Below the pieces are notes generated by a model. The model ran no database searches and had not been told where the DNA came from. It saw nothing but the letters and a program-made list of their open reading frames with translations. A stretch of 64,000 nt of DNA from the NCBI GenBank assembly GCA_035578175.1, contig JAQMRL010000014.1, forward strand, positions 16,564,274 through 16,628,273. Reading direction: 5' to 3'. The translations under genes and the position numbers were made by a program. Shown here in pieces: positions 43,038-54,008 of the stretch (its first letter is position 1; the number at the start of each line of letters is the position of its first letter). The DNA is from Catonia carolina. Lineage: Eukaryota > Arthropoda > Insecta > Hemiptera > Achilidae.

Positions 43038-43898
43038 TATTTTTCGAAATCGAGTTTTCACCGGATCTGCCCGTTTTCAGACCCCCCTAAACCCAAAAAA
43101 CTTGTTTTTAGCAATTAGTCTGTGTATGAACAGAATATCTCAGGAACGGAACATCGTACAAAGTTGAAACTTAAGACTGAAGTTAGATACCACCAGAGGA
43201 CCCGACAGGAACATTTTCATCAAAATCGGTCAACTGGAAGTAGAAGTTTCTTCGTGTCATTTTTCACTTTTTAGCGATGTTCCCAAAAACGGTTCTTACG
43301 ATTGTTTTTAAACTTGCCTCATTTAATACATTTTTTATGCTCTCGAAAATAAAGTAGGCGCCATGTCTACTGAAATTCTTAAAGAGGCTGTTCTCTCAGA
43401 AAAAATGTATTTTTTTTTAAGATTGCGGCCTTAATATGCATTTTAGCGCAAACGTGTATAATAAATGTTGTAGGCAATTTAAAAATCTACAACTTTTAAT
43501 TCAAACATTTCTTTGTATAGTGCTTAGTTCAGCGGTAATATGTGATTTTCTGTTTTTTTTTCATGAATGTGTAAAAAATGGATTTTTAAACATTTCGGCC
43601 TTAGTATGCATTTTACGACTAAAGTGTAGGCCTATATAATAAAATTGATAGAATATTAAAAGATTTACAACTTTTGTTTGAAGAATTTTTTTTCTACAGA
43701 GCCTAGTTTAGCGTGAACAGTGTTTTTCCGTATTGTTAAGCCAAACTAAGGTTGATTTTCATTTTGCGTCACTCACTCATGATTAAAATAACTTTATGTT
43801 TTGTTGTTTATTTGTAATGTATTATTACTAATGTTAGGTTATTTTGGTTTTTATTTGCATTGGCAAGAGAAAGTTGTGTGAGTGTCACACGAGATTTT
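43038..43898 (+). mobile_element. HEL-1, 5' tip missing
   Basis: Starts at TTTTTCGAAATCGAGTTTTC and ends GGCAAGAGAAAGTTGTGTG, with a slightly damaged stem-loop (GAGTGTCACACGAGA). Confidence 0.75.
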
Positions 43899-43949
43899 TT
43901 TATCGCAGTTATCAAAACGTATCAGAAGTTTCTCTGCACACCCCTTGAG

Positions 43950-44198
43950 AACCACTAGTCTAGAGGTAAAGTCGTCACAATGAGTCAGTTGTTTAACAGC
44001 TGAATTTTGGAGATGAAGGTTCCTGGTTCAAATCCTAGTAAACGTAGTTAATTTTATACGGATTTGAGCACAAGATAGTGGTTACCGGTGTCCTTGACAG
44101 TTAAGGTTTAATTAACCATACCTCTCAGGAATGGTCGACCTGGGTCTGTACAAGACTACACCTCATTAACACGGCATACACATCATCCTAATCTCGTT
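43950..44198 (+). repeat. SINE-C, 3' part missing
   Basis: Head AGTCTAGAGGTAAAGTCGTC, GGTTCAAATCC, body to CATCCTAATCTCGTTA, then SINE-B begins. Confidence 0.75.
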
Positions 44199-44367
44199 AG
44201 CCGGCCCGTTGGCGTAATGGTTAGTGCAACTGGCTTCTACGCCGGGGTCCCGGGTTCGATTCCTAGCCAGATCATCAATTATTCACCACTCATTTTTATG
44301 TATTATCATACTTCACCGTCTGCATTAGCAGAAATTGCAAACCAGTCAGACGTAAAACAAAAACAAT
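44199..44367 (+). repeat. SINE-B copy
   Basis: GCCGGCCCGTTGGCGTAATG, GGGTTCGATTCCTAGCC, tail CACCGTCTGCATTAGCAG, AGTCAGACGTAAAAC then A-rich. Same subfamily as 49063-49222. Confidence 0.8.
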
Positions 44368-45080
44368 CTGGTATGAAACACTCACACAAATTTATTTTGC
44401 CAATGCAAATAATGACCAATATAACCTAACATTAGTAATAAAACATTAGAAATAAACAAAAAACTAACCTCAAAAATATAACTTTATTTTAATCAAGAGT
44501 AAAAGTCGCAAAATGAAAATCGACCTCAGTTTGGCTTAAAAATACGGAAAATCACTCTTTCACGCTAAACTAGGCTCTGTAGAGAAAAATGCTGTAAATA
44601 AAAGTTGTAGATATTTTAATTTACTATAAATTTTAATATGTACACTTTTGTCATGAAATGCATACTACAACTGAAATATTAAAAAGTCGATTTTTCTCAC
44701 GTCTCCGTGAAAAAAACAGAAAATTGCTAATTACCGCTAAACTAAGCATTATACAATAAAATGTTTGAAGTAAAAGTTGTAGGATTTTAACTTCTCTACA
44801 TTTTTTATTTTATAAATTTTTGCGCTAAAATGCATATTAAAGCCGTAATCTTAAAAAACCATTTCTTTACGTAAAAACAGCCTTACCAAGAATTTCAGCA
44901 AACATGGCGCCTACCCTATCCTGTAAAGCATAAAAAATTTAGTAAACAAGGCGATTTTTAAAAAAATCGTAAGACCACGTTTTTTTGAGAAAATTGCAAA
45001 AAAGTTAAAAATTACACGAATAAACTACTACTTCCGGTTGACCGATTTTGATAAAAATGTTCGTGTCGGGTCCGGTAGTA

Positions 45081-46440
45081 CAGGGTGATTCAAAAAGAGC
45101 GCCGGTTTTGATATATCAAATTAAGAGATTTATTTTATTGAAAAACTGAAAATAAATACATCAACAAGTTCATCTTACCTTCCGATTTCATGTATGAAAA
45201 ATGATGTCATGCATCTGTCCTCCTCTACTGCGCTGGCATGCATCAACTCTGTCCATGAAATTGGATATTACTGCACGACAAGTTTCGACTTCCATTTGCC
45301 CGATAACCCGTCGAATTTCCTCCTTCAAGTCATTGATGTTTCGGGGTTTATTGGCATACACCAATGACTTCAGATGACCCCAAAGATGAAAGTCACAAGG
45401 CGTCAAGTCACACGACCTTGGTGGCCATTGATGGTCGGAATTACGAGAAATGATGCGATCCTGAAACCGTTCACGGAGCAACAACATTGTTTCTCGTGCA
45501 GCGTGACAGGTGGCACCATCCTGCTGAAACCACAACTCGTCAATGTCCATTCCATCCAAATGACGCCACAAAAACTCCCTAATCATCGTACGGTATCGGT
45601 CTCCATTTACTGTCACGGCTTGTCCTTCTTGATTTTCAAAAAAGTAAGGGCCGATGACACCGCCCGACCAAAAGCCGCACCAAACTGTCACTCGCTGTGC
45701 ATACATTTCCCTTTCATTAACCACGCGAGGGTTTTCTAAACCCCACATACCGCAGTTCTGTTTATTAACAAAACCGTTTAAGTGGAAGTGCGCCTCATCA
45801 CTGAAAATTATTTTGTTTGCGAAGGTGTCATCATCCTGCCGTTTTCTCAACACCCAGTCAACAAACTGTCGTCTCTTTTGGTGGTTTGCCACTTTCAAAT
45901 GTTGCGTCAACTGAATTTTATACGGGTGATATTGGAGATCGTACCGAAGAATTCTCCGTACAGACGAACATCGTAAACCCAATTGTTGAGAACGGCGACG
46001 TATTGATTTTGCTGGGCTAACAGCCACACTGTCACGAACCAACGCAACGTTCTGCTTAGTTCGGCCAGAACGACGACGTCCAGAACTTTTAAGGTCGACT
46101 GTTGAACCCGTCTCAAAAAACTTTTTCATGAGCCTGCGAACTGTTGATTCATTCGGTGCTTCATTACGTCCTAGAGTACCGCGAAGTCGCCTGACAGTAG
46201 CCGCATAACTCTCTCCACTCTGGTAAAATGTTTTGACGATTAACACTCGTTGTGCAATAGTAAACTTCTCCATGGTTAGACACAGACTGCGAGAGTACTA
46301 CACTGCGAACAAGAGAAACTACAACTGAATCGTCAATCGGAATGTTCTCCGAAATAGAAATGAGGTCTAACAATGTTGCCAACCGATAAACAAAAATTTA
46401 CCAGCCGTTTAAAAACCGGCGCTCTTTTTGAATCACCCGT
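45081..46440 (-). mobile_element. DD41D (rosa/VS-like) IS630-Tc1-mariner transposon, apparently complete
   Basis: TA at 45079-45080 and 46441-46442. Terminal inverted repeats of about 28 bp, GGGTGATTCAAAAAGAGCGC onward at both ends, nearly identical. The single gene inside fills most of the element. It is inserted in a HEL-1 copy, and the intact frame and ends suggest a young insertion that might still be mobile. Confidence 0.9.
45188..46273 (-). CDS. DD41D transposase
   Basis: A full-length frame of 361 codons without interruption. The N-terminal about 120 residues are DNA-binding: MEKFTIAQRVLIVKTFYQSG at the start is typical of the insect DUF4817-type helix-turn-helix, followed by a GRRRSGR AT-hook-like linker. 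The DDE core shows the first Asp in IIFSDEAHFHLNG, the second in WFQQDGATCHAA, and the third in RSCDLTPCDFHLWG. There are 41 residues between the second and third catalytic Asp, hence DD41D, which separates it from mariner (DD34D). It should cut and paste its element at TA sites. The ATG at 46273 is favoured because homologues start with this MEKF-type sequence. Confidence 0.92.
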   Translation of the reverse strand: MEKFTIAQRVLIVKTFYQSGESYAATVRRLRGTLGRNEAPNESTVRRLMKKFFETGSTVDLKSSGRRRSGRTKQNVALVRDSVAVSPAKSIRRRSQQLGLRCSSVRRILRYDLQYHPYKIQLTQHLKVANHQKRRQFVDWVLRKRQDDDTFANKIIFSDEAHFHLNGFVNKQNCGMWGLENPRVVNEREMYAQRVTVWCGFWSGGVIGPYFFENQEGQAVTVNGDRYRTMIREFLWRHLDGMDIDELWFQQDGATCHAARETMLLLRERFQDRIISRNSDHQWPPRSCDLTPCDFHLWGHLKSLVYANKPRNINDLKEEIRRVIGQMEVETCRAVISNFMDRVDACQRSRGGQMHDIIFHT

Positions 46441-46539
46441 TAGTATGTAATTTAAGTTTAAAGTTTCAAGTTCGTACGATGTTCCGTGTTTGAGATATTC
46501 TGTTCACACACACACGCACGCACGCACACGCACACGCAT

Positions 46540-46570
<31 letters not shown>

Positions 46571-46712
46571 GACCCAATCGCTAAAAACATGTTTTTTGGG
46601 TTCAGGGGGTCTGAAAACGTATAGGTATATCAGGTGAAAACTCGATTTCAAAAAATCGACATGAAAACAATAATTTCCTTCTTATATATTCATATAGGCA
46701 AGAGAAAGTAAA

Positions 46713-46748
46713 AATTCGTCATCTCATTAAATCATGGGTTTTTTTTTG
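46713..46748 (+). repeat. SINE-C fragment left of LINE-A
   Basis: CGTCATCTCATTAAATCATG then GGTTT at the usual LINE-A junction. The SINE-C continuation is at 47796. Confidence 0.6.
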
Positions 46749-47062
46749 TCATCAATCTCTCGACTGGTTTGATGCAGTTCTCTATGCTGTTCTATCTTGC
46801 GCAAATCATTTCATATTTTATATACCTGTAACATCCTACATCTTTGGTTATATTCTTTATTTATTCTAACCTTTCCCATCCCCTACAATTCACTCCTTCA
46901 ATATTACACTCCATTATTGATAGACCAATACCTGGATGTCTTAAGATATGCCCCATTAGCCTATCCCTTCTTCTGGTAGGATGCTTCCATATACTTATTT
47001 TTTCATCCACTCGTCTATAAACCTCTAAATGACTTATTTCGTCCACCCCCTAGTCTTTCTGC
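46749..47062 (-). pseudogene. LINE-A 3' end fragment
   Basis: Poly(T), then GTCATCAATCTCTCGACTGG; the reverse-strand coding end has YRRVDEKISIWKHPTRRRDR and GHILRHPGIGLSIMECNIEG. Cut off before SINE-A. Confidence 0.75.
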
Positions 47063-47067
47063 CCTGT

Positions 47068-47452
47068 CAGGTGGAGTGTCAAATTGTTACACTCAATCTG
47101 TTCATTGCAGGGCTAAAATAAATAGTTCTGTTTCTTATCACATGGTCAGCCAATTAAATGACTGAATCATATAAGAACAGAAGAGGCAGAGAGGTGTAAA
47201 AGACACTAATCAGAGTTATCTCCTGTGAAAGTAGTGAATTTCATTATACAGCCAGACCCAGTGGTGAATGAAGTGAAGGTGTCATTTGCAAATTGGAAAA
47301 TATGTGCTTTTCAGAGGGCCCGGCATGCTGATAAGCGTACTTTTCCACTCAGTGAGGAAGCCAATCGTAAACCACCTCGCTCCTCGTTCTACGTAGTAAA
47401 ACCTCTACAGGTTCAAACTAGCCTTCCGGCTGATGACCTGAAAAACATAACA
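47068..47452 (+). repeat. SINE-A copy between two LINE-A pieces
   Basis: CCCTGTCAGGTGGAGTGTC at the head; ends GGCTGATGACCTGAAAAAC. Confidence 0.8.
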
Positions 47453-47454
47453 AC

Positions 47455-47795
47455 CCTATATTTAATATTTTCCCAACATCTTTTGTAATTTGCTTCATAT
47501 ATTCCAACCTTTGCCTCCCCCTACAATTCACTCCTTTAATATTACCCTCCAATATTGATAGACCAATCTTTTGATGTCTTAAGATATGCCCCACTAGCTT
47601 ATCCATTCTTCTGGTAAGATATTTCCATGTACTTCCTCTTTCATCCACTTGTCTAAGAACCTCTAAATTATTTATTTTGTCCACCTATCTAATCTTTAAT
47701 ATTTTCCTATAACACCACATTTCAAAAGCTTCTATCCTTTTCCTTTTTACAGCCCCTATGACCCACGTTTTACTCCCGTATAATGCTAAACAGGG
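47455..47795 (-). pseudogene. LINE-A fragment, second piece
   Basis: The reverse strand has NNLEVLRQVDERGSTWKYLT and GHILRHQKIGLSILEGNIKG. It covers the region of 46749-47062 again rather than continuing it, so two insertions or a duplication occurred. It ends in CAGGGGTTT, then SINE-C. Confidence 0.7.
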
Positions 47796-47845
47796 GTTTC
47801 TTATTGTTCTGAATTAACAGATTTTAACGTACACAGATTAAGGAT
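47796..47845 (+). repeat. SINE-C 3' end
   Basis: TTTCTTATTGTTCTGAATTA and TAACGTACACAGATTAAGG with an A-rich tail. Confidence 0.65.
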
Positions 47846-48250
47846 ATAAAAAATACTTATATTTCATTTTGAATTTCGTGATAATAAAGTATAAAAATGT
47901 TTGCTTAAAATAGCATAACAATTGAATTTGCAATAACAATTTGCAATATTTACGTAACACTCATGATTGATGAAAAAGATAATGAAACGAAATTTATGAG
48001 TTTGTACAATAAGATGACGGATTACCTTGTCTACAAATTTCAAGGATTTTACTAAGAATATTTGTAAATAGAATAAAATAAACTATTGTTTTATTTATAT
48101 AGATATAGGCTATATTTAAACAAGGATGAATATTGACTTAAAAAATATTCTTTAAATCTGTGATTAGTCCAATAGACCTATTAACAAATAACCTTTTTTA
48201 AACTGCCTAACGATTAAAAATAATTTGTAAGAAATATCTACGGCTACACT
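47846..48250. other. Unassigned AT-rich sequence
   Basis: No feature recognised; no splice-flanked open frame. Confidence 0.4.
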
Positions 48251-48252
48251 TT

Positions 48253-48349
48253 TTTTACTTTCTCTTATATACGAGAATATATAGGATGGAAAGTATTGTT
48301 TTCATGTCGATTTTTCGAAATCCAGTTTTCACCAGTATTACACGCGATT

Positions 48350-48385
<36 letters not shown>

Positions 48386-49413
48386 TTTTTGTTTGTGTGT
48401 GTGCGTGCGTGCGCGCGCGTGTGGACAGAATATGTTAAGAACGGAAAATCTTACGAACTTGAAACTTAAGTTAGGTACTACTATCGGACCCAACACGAAT
48501 ATTTTCATCGAAATCGGTCAACCGGAAGCAGTAGTTTTTCCGTATAATTTTTTCACTTGATTGCGCTTTTCTCAAAAACGGCTCTTACTATTTTTTTAAA
48601 TCGCCTTATTTATTACATGTTTTATGCTCAATAAGATAGGGTAGACGCCATGTCTGCTAAAACTCTTGAGGAGGCTGTGCTCTCGTAGAAAAAAATGTTT
48701 TTTTTTAAATTGCGGCTTTAATATGCATTTTAGCTAAAAAATGTATCTAATAAAATTTGAGAATAATATAATAATAAAATGAGAATTCAAAAACCTACAA
48801 GTTACAAGTTTTATTTCAAACATTTCTTTGCATAACGCTTAGTTCAGCGGTAATTAACGATTTTCCATTTACTTCACAAAAATGTGTAAAAAATGGATTT
48901 TTAAAGATTTCAGCCTTAGTTCTATGCATTTTACGACAAAAATCTATATAATCAAATTTATAGGAAATTTAAAGATCTACAACTCTCATTTAAAGCATTT
49001 GTCTCTACAGAACCTAGTTAAGAGAGGAGTAATTTTCCGTATTTTTATACCAATTTTCTTTTTTGTTTTACGTCTGACTATTTTGCAATTTCTGCTAATG
49101 CAGACGATGGGTAATGATGATAATGAATATGTGTGATGAAAAAATGCCAGACCTGACCGGGAATCGAATCCTGGACCCCGGCTTGAAGCCAGTTGCGCTA
49201 ACCACTACGCCAACGAGCCGGCCAAATTTCTAAGCCAAACTGAGGTTGATTTTCATTTTGCATCATTCACTTATGATTAAAATAACGTTGTTTTTTGAGG
49301 TTAGTTTTTTGTTTATTTATAATGTTTTATTAGTAATATTAGGTTATATTGTTCATTATTTGCATTGGCAAGAAAAAGTCGTGTAAGTGTTTCACACCAG
49401 ATTTTTTTTTCTT
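48253..49413 (+). mobile_element. HEL-1 full copy with SINE-B inside
   Basis: TTTTTTACTTTCTCTTATATAC at the 5' tip, TG/CG microsatellite 48349-48422, stem-loop and CACACCAGA at the 3' end. Interrupted by SINE-B at 49063-49222. Confidence 0.8.
49063..49222 (-). repeat. SINE-B copy
   Basis: Reverse strand: GGCCGGCTCGTTGGCGTAGT, GGATTCGATTCCCGGTCAGG, tail CATCGTCTGCATTAGCAG, AGTCAGACGTAAAAC. AATTTTCT/AAATTTCT on either side is a decayed duplication. Confidence 0.8.
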
Positions 49414-49444
49414 CTACAGATTGAAGTGTGAGATAAATTTTTTG

Positions 49445-50517
49445 TCCCTGATGTGTATGTTGCAATCTGTTCAATTGAGAACAATAAGCAAAGATTTTTA
49501 TTAGCCGAGGCAAAGAATGAACTAGAGGATGCCTTAAATGGAATGGATGAGATCTTGAGGAAGGATTACTTCATGAAAATTAAGAACAAAACGAAAGTGT
49601 TGTGCAGCAGCAAGAGTGGTTTAGAAGAGATGGGAAATTTAAAAGTAGGCAACGAAAACATACAGGAAGTTGGGGAATTCTGCTATCTAGGGAGTAAAAT
49701 AACAAAGGATGGTAGAAGCACAAGTGATATCAAGAGTAGAATTGCTCAAGCTAGAAAAGCCTTTGAAATGAAAAACAGCTTACTGACTACAAACATTGAT
49801 TTACAGATTAGGAAAAATTTCTTAAAACATTATGTTTGGAGTGTAGCATTATACGGAAGTGAAACGTGGGTGATAGGGGCTGTAGAACGGAAGAGGATAG
49901 AAGCTTTTGAAATGTGGTGTTATAGGAAAATGTTGAAGATTAGGTGGGTGGACAAAATAAGTAATTTAGAGGTTCTTAGGCGAGTGGATGAAAAAAGAAG
50001 TATATGGAAGCATCTTACCAAAAGAAGGGATAGGCTAGTGGGGCATATCCTAAGACATCCAGGTATTGGGCTATCAATAATGGAGGGTAATATTGAGGGA
50101 GTAAATTGTAGAGGGAGGCAAAGATTAGAATATATAAAGCAAATTACGAAAGATGTAGGGTGTTACAGGTATGTAGATATGAAACGAATTGCGCAAGATA
50201 GAACAGCTTGGAGAACTGCATCAAACCAGTCGAGAGACTGATGACAAAAAAAAGCAACCCATGACCCAATGAGATGAGGATGATGTGTATGACGTGTGAA
50301 TGAGGTGTAGTCTTTTACAGACCCAGGCCGACCATTCGTGAGAGAGTATGGTTAATTGAACCCTAACTATCGAAGTACACCGGTAACCGATGTCTAGTAT
50401 TTAAATCCGTAGAAAAGTAGCTACCTTTACAATAATTTGAACCAGGAACCTTCATCTCCAAAAATCAGCTGTTAAACAGCTGACTCGGAGCGACGACTTT
50501 ACCCCTAGATCAACCCG
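49445..50517 (-). repeat. SINE-C copy split by LINE-A
   Basis: Pieces 49445-49491 (TTGCAATCTGTTCAATTGAG ... AATAAGCAA) and 50250-50517 (AAGCAACCCATGACCCAATG ... AACCCGGTTAGT). AAGCAA is present on both sides of the LINE. Confidence 0.85.
49492..50249 (+). pseudogene. LINE-A, 5'-truncated, with a 250-codon open frame
   Basis: The frame is open to the stop at 50239-50241 and covers only the region after the RT active site: LNGMDEILRKDYFMKIKNKT (helix after the catalytic loop), YLGSKITKDGRSTSDIKSRI, then AFEMWCYRKMLKIRWVDKIS, GHILRHPGIGLSIMEGNIEG and the terminal RIAQDRTAWRTASNQSRD. GACTGATGAC plus a poly(A) follows. The catalytic FADD is missing because the truncation lies just downstream of it, so it is inactive despite the long frame. 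Youngest LINE-A in the window by frame integrity. Confidence 0.85.
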
Positions 50518-50535
50518 GTTAGTCACTCTCTATAC

Positions 50536-50957
50536 CAGTGTTTCCCAAACTTTTTTTTCTCTTGGCACACTACAAAAAAAAAACCGCCAATAGCCGCGGC
50601 ACACCTATTACTTTATGCCATTGATTAAGCTTAAGTACTTGATATAAACGTACTTACATAATACGAGGGCAGTACAGGAAGTCTGTCACGTTTTGATATA
50701 AATAAAAACTAAGTACAAGAAAAAAAATTTTACTAAACATTTGAAAGTGCAACTAAAATGCTATTTTTCTACATAATCACCAAACAAATTAAGACACTTA
50801 TCATAGCGGTGAACTGATTTTGAAATGCCGGGCGTCATAAAAGTTATTTCTTAGTCATCGGCTACGCATTATTTTGTTGAACCGTTTAAATTTAATTTTT
50901 TTTCCTTGAGTTCCGCGGCACACCAGTGTGCCGCGGCACACAGTTTGGGAACCTCTG
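50536..50957. mobile_element. hAT-type MITE with perfect 8-bp duplication
   Basis: CTCTATAC at 50528-50535 and 50958-50965. Ends CAGTGTTTCCCAAAC and complement of GTTTGGGAACCTCTG; the CAGxGxTTCCCAAAC terminus and 8-bp duplication are standard hAT. CCGCGGCACAC occurs subterminally on both sides. A mariner fragment lies inside. Confidence 0.9.
50674..50825 (-). pseudogene. Mariner 3' end inside the hAT MITE
   Basis: TA then CGAGGGCAGTACAGGAAG resembles the end of the mariner at 62962. The reverse strand encodes GISKSVHRYDKCLNLFGDYV then EK and a stop, the C-terminus of a mariner transposase. Confidence 0.65.
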
Positions 50958-51004
50958 CTCTATACTATACTGGTAGAAAATGGAAAAACTATAGTAGTGT
51001 TTCT

Positions 51005-51118
51005 TGCAAGGGTCATGGAGCAACCCCATGACCCAATGAAATGAGGATGATGTGTATGACGTGTAAATGAGGTGTAGTCTTGTACAGATCCAGGCCGACA
51101 ATTCCTGAGAGAGTATTG
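51005..51118 (-). repeat. SINE-C fragment ending at the LINE-A target
   Basis: Begins AGCAACCCCATGACCCAATG, exactly at the position where LINE-A inserts in other copies, and stops in the body at CAATTCCTGAGAGAGTATTG. Confidence 0.75.
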
Positions 51119-51440
51119 TAAAAATGTAAGGGTATCTCTCAAAATATGTAATTCTCTTGGATCATTTTGCGCGCCCCAAACCACTCAGAGAATTAGATGA
51201 ACGCTCGAAAAATTAAGTTGGAGGTGTTTCCATATCTTCTTTACACACAGATCTCGCTCCTGTTGATTTCAATAATTTATTTGTCCCTTCAAAAAATTAT
51301 ACCTGGAAAGTTACATGACAATTAATCGGTCAAAAAGCAGAGCAGAAATTGTTCAAATTATCACGGTAAAGCATTGCGGGAATCAGAAAGCTTATAGGAC
51401 GGTGCGACAAGTGTCTAAATGTTGCTAAAGACTACGTTGA
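51119..51440. other. Unassigned; possible transposase N-terminal relic
   Basis: The + strand around 51325-51410 reads KSRAEIVQIITVKHCGNQKA, which has the feel of a Tc1/mariner helix-turn-helix start, but nothing else supports it. Confidence 0.25.
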
Positions 51441-51444
51441 AAAG

Positions 51445-51705
51445 TTTCTTTTTATCCCTAATGTGCCTATGTTGCAGTCTGTTCAATTCAGAACAATAAG
51501 CAACCTCACGACCTAATGAGATGAGAATGATGTGTATGACGTGTAAATGAGGTGTAGTCTTGTACAAACCCAGGCCGACCATTCCTGAGAGTATGGTTAA
51601 TTGAACCCAAATATCAAAGTACACCGGTAACCACTGTCTAGTATTCAAATCCGTATAAAAGTAACTACCTTTACTAGAATTTGAACCAGGAACCTTCTTC
51701 TTTTT
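51445..51705 (-). repeat. SINE-C, uninterrupted, head truncated
   Basis: CCCTAATGTGCCTATGTTGC, intact target AACAATAAGCAACCTC, CACCGGTAACCACTG, to GAACCAGGAACCTTC. Confidence 0.8.
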
Positions 51706-51729
51706 AAATGAAAGAATTTTCGACTTTTT

Positions 51730-52595
51730 CTGAATTTTTGTGAGAACAATCACATGACTTTCTCTTACCGATGTAAATAATGAAAAATATAACTTAAGTT
51801 TAATCATACTTTTTTTTGGTTTTACGTCCGTTTTGAAATTACTACTAATGCAGACAATGAGAAGGATTTTCGATGAAAATAATTAATGAAAAATTATTTT
51901 TTTAAGATTGCGGCCTTAATAATTGATGCATTTCAGGCAAATATTTACATAATTAACTTTATAGAAAATTAACAAATTTAAAACTTTTATTTCAAACGTT
52001 TTTTTCTACAATGCTTAGTTTAGAGTGTCAATGATTTTCTGTATTTTTTCATCAAAATCGGTAAAAATGTGATTTTTAAGATTGATTGGATTTTAATTAT
52101 TCCAACTTATAACAATAATTATTATAATTATTCCAACTTGTATTTATTTATTATTATTATTAATAATAATATATCAAACGTAAAAAAATAATAGATACCT
52201 TATAAAAAACGGGGTTTTAATTAATTTAAAAATCATTAAAAAACATATTAAATTAATTAATATTACATTACTATTATTTATTTAGTTATTTTTTGATTGG
52301 ATGTTTAAAATAGGATTTTTTTTAAGATTGCGGCCTTTGAATTTTTTATTTTGAAGCAAAAGTGTATATGACTAAAGTTAAAGCAAATTAAAAAATAACC
52401 TTACAACTTTTATTTCAAGAATTTTCTTCTACAGAACTTATGTTTGCGTGATTTATTAATTTTCCATATTTTTAAGTCCTACATTTCATTTTATATTGTT
52501 TACTCATGATTACATGTAGATTATATTTTTAATGATTTACATTGGAAGAGAAAGTTGAATGATTGTTTCACACCAAATTTTTAAAATTATTTAAT
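51730..52595. mobile_element. Degenerate HEL-1 pieces around a SINE-B tail
   Basis: 51730-51805 is a reverse-strand HEL-1 3' end (GACTTTCTCTTACCGATG). 51810-51880 is a SINE-B tail (GGTTTTACGTCCG, ACTAATGCAGACAATG). 51890-52595 is a + strand HEL-1 3' half ending GGAAGAGAAAGTTGAATG and TTTCACACCAAAT. All are heavily mutated, among the oldest copies. Confidence 0.55.
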
Positions 52596-53085
52596 CTACA
52601 TTTACCTTGTTTGTAATTCAGTTTGTAAATTCGTATGAATTTATATTACTTATTTTATGTAATTAAAAAAAGTTTATTTTTTTGTAAGAAGTTTTTTTAA
52701 GAAGTAAAGTCACCTTCACACTGTTAAATTTTTGGGCCTATTTTTAAAGAAAATAATAAAAAATATACTTTGAAGCAAAGAGAGTATTCAATATTTTTCA
52801 AATTAATAGAATTACTACAGGGAAAATACAAGATTAAATTTTAATCTACTGTGAAAAAATATCTTTCACAACTTAGAAGGAAACTATAACAATAGCAAAC
52901 AAAAGAAAAGTTATACCGGTTCCTTATTCTTAAGATTTCGTAGAACTAATGATAGATTCCGTGTCGGTCATACTTTATTTATTTGTTTATTTTATATCAC
53001 AAAAACTATTGTCTGGAACTGGTAAAAAACGTATAATGAATTGTTACTGGAAGTCAAATGCAAAAGAATAATCACTACAAGCTTG
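52596..53085. other. Unassigned AT-rich sequence
   Basis: No repeats or exon-like frames recognised. Confidence 0.4.
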
Positions 53086-53088
53086 AAA

Positions 53089-54008
53089 AAAATCTGGTGT
53101 GAAATACTCACACAACTTTCTCTTGCCAACGCCAATAAAAAAAATAACCTAAGATTAATAATAAGACATTAGAAATAAAATGAAAAACTAACCTCGAAAA
53201 ACATAACCTAATTTTAATCATGAGTGGAAGACACAAAATGAAAATCAACCTCAGTTAAGCTTAAAAATACGGAAAATCATTCTTTCACGCTAAACTAGGC
53301 TCTGTAGAGATAAATGCTAACAATAAAAGTTGTAGATCTTTTAATTTCCTATACATTTTATTTTATACATTTTTGTTGTAAAATATTTGAAAAAATAAGG
53401 CTGAAATCGTACAAAAATCGATTTTTTACACGTTTTCGTGAAAAAAAAATCGCTAACTACCGCTAAACAAAGCATTATACAAAAAATGTTTGAATTTAAA
53501 GTTGTAGGATTTTAAATTGTCTACATTTTTTATTATATAAATTTTTGCTTTAAAATGCATAATAAAGCCGCAATCTTAAAAAAAACAATATTTTTACGTG
53601 AAAACAGCCTCTCCAAGAATTTCAGCAGACATGACGCCTACCTTATCTTGTAGATCATAAAAAAATTAGTAATTCAGGCGTTTTTTAAAAAAATCGTAAG
53701 ACCCATTTTTAAGAAAATCTCAAAAAGTGAAAAATTACACGAATAAACTACTACTTCTGGTTACCAATTTTGATGAAAATGTTCGTGTCGGGTCCGGTAG
53801 TGGTGTCTAACTTAAGTGTCAAGTTTCAAGTTCGTACAAGGTTCCGTTCTTGAGATATTCTGTTCACACACAGACCAATCGCTAAAAACAAGTTTTTTGT
53901 GTTCAGGAGGTCTGAAAACGTGTGATCTGGTGAAAACTCGATTTCGAAAAATCGACATGAAAACAATACTCTCATCCCTACATATTCATATAGGCAAGAG
54001 AAAGTAAA
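53089..54008 (-). mobile_element. HEL-1 full copy, first of a tandem pair
   Basis: TCTGGTGTGAAATACTCACA to ATATAGGCAAGAGAAAGT. The microsatellite is reduced to CACACACA. Confidence 0.85.

Larger units (their letters stand above)
44368..46712 (-). mobile_element. HEL-1 full copy split by the DD41D transposon
   Basis: TCTGGTATGAAACACTCACA at 44371 to ATATAGGCAAGAGAAAGT near 46708. The pieces rejoin at TCCGGTAG|TAGTATGTAA across the insert. The CA-rich microsatellite is at 46505-46569. Confidence 0.85.

Noticed and set aside
45374..46116. Several open frames opposite or overlapping the DD41D transposase
   Set aside because: Shadow frames of the intact 361-codon gene on the reverse strand.
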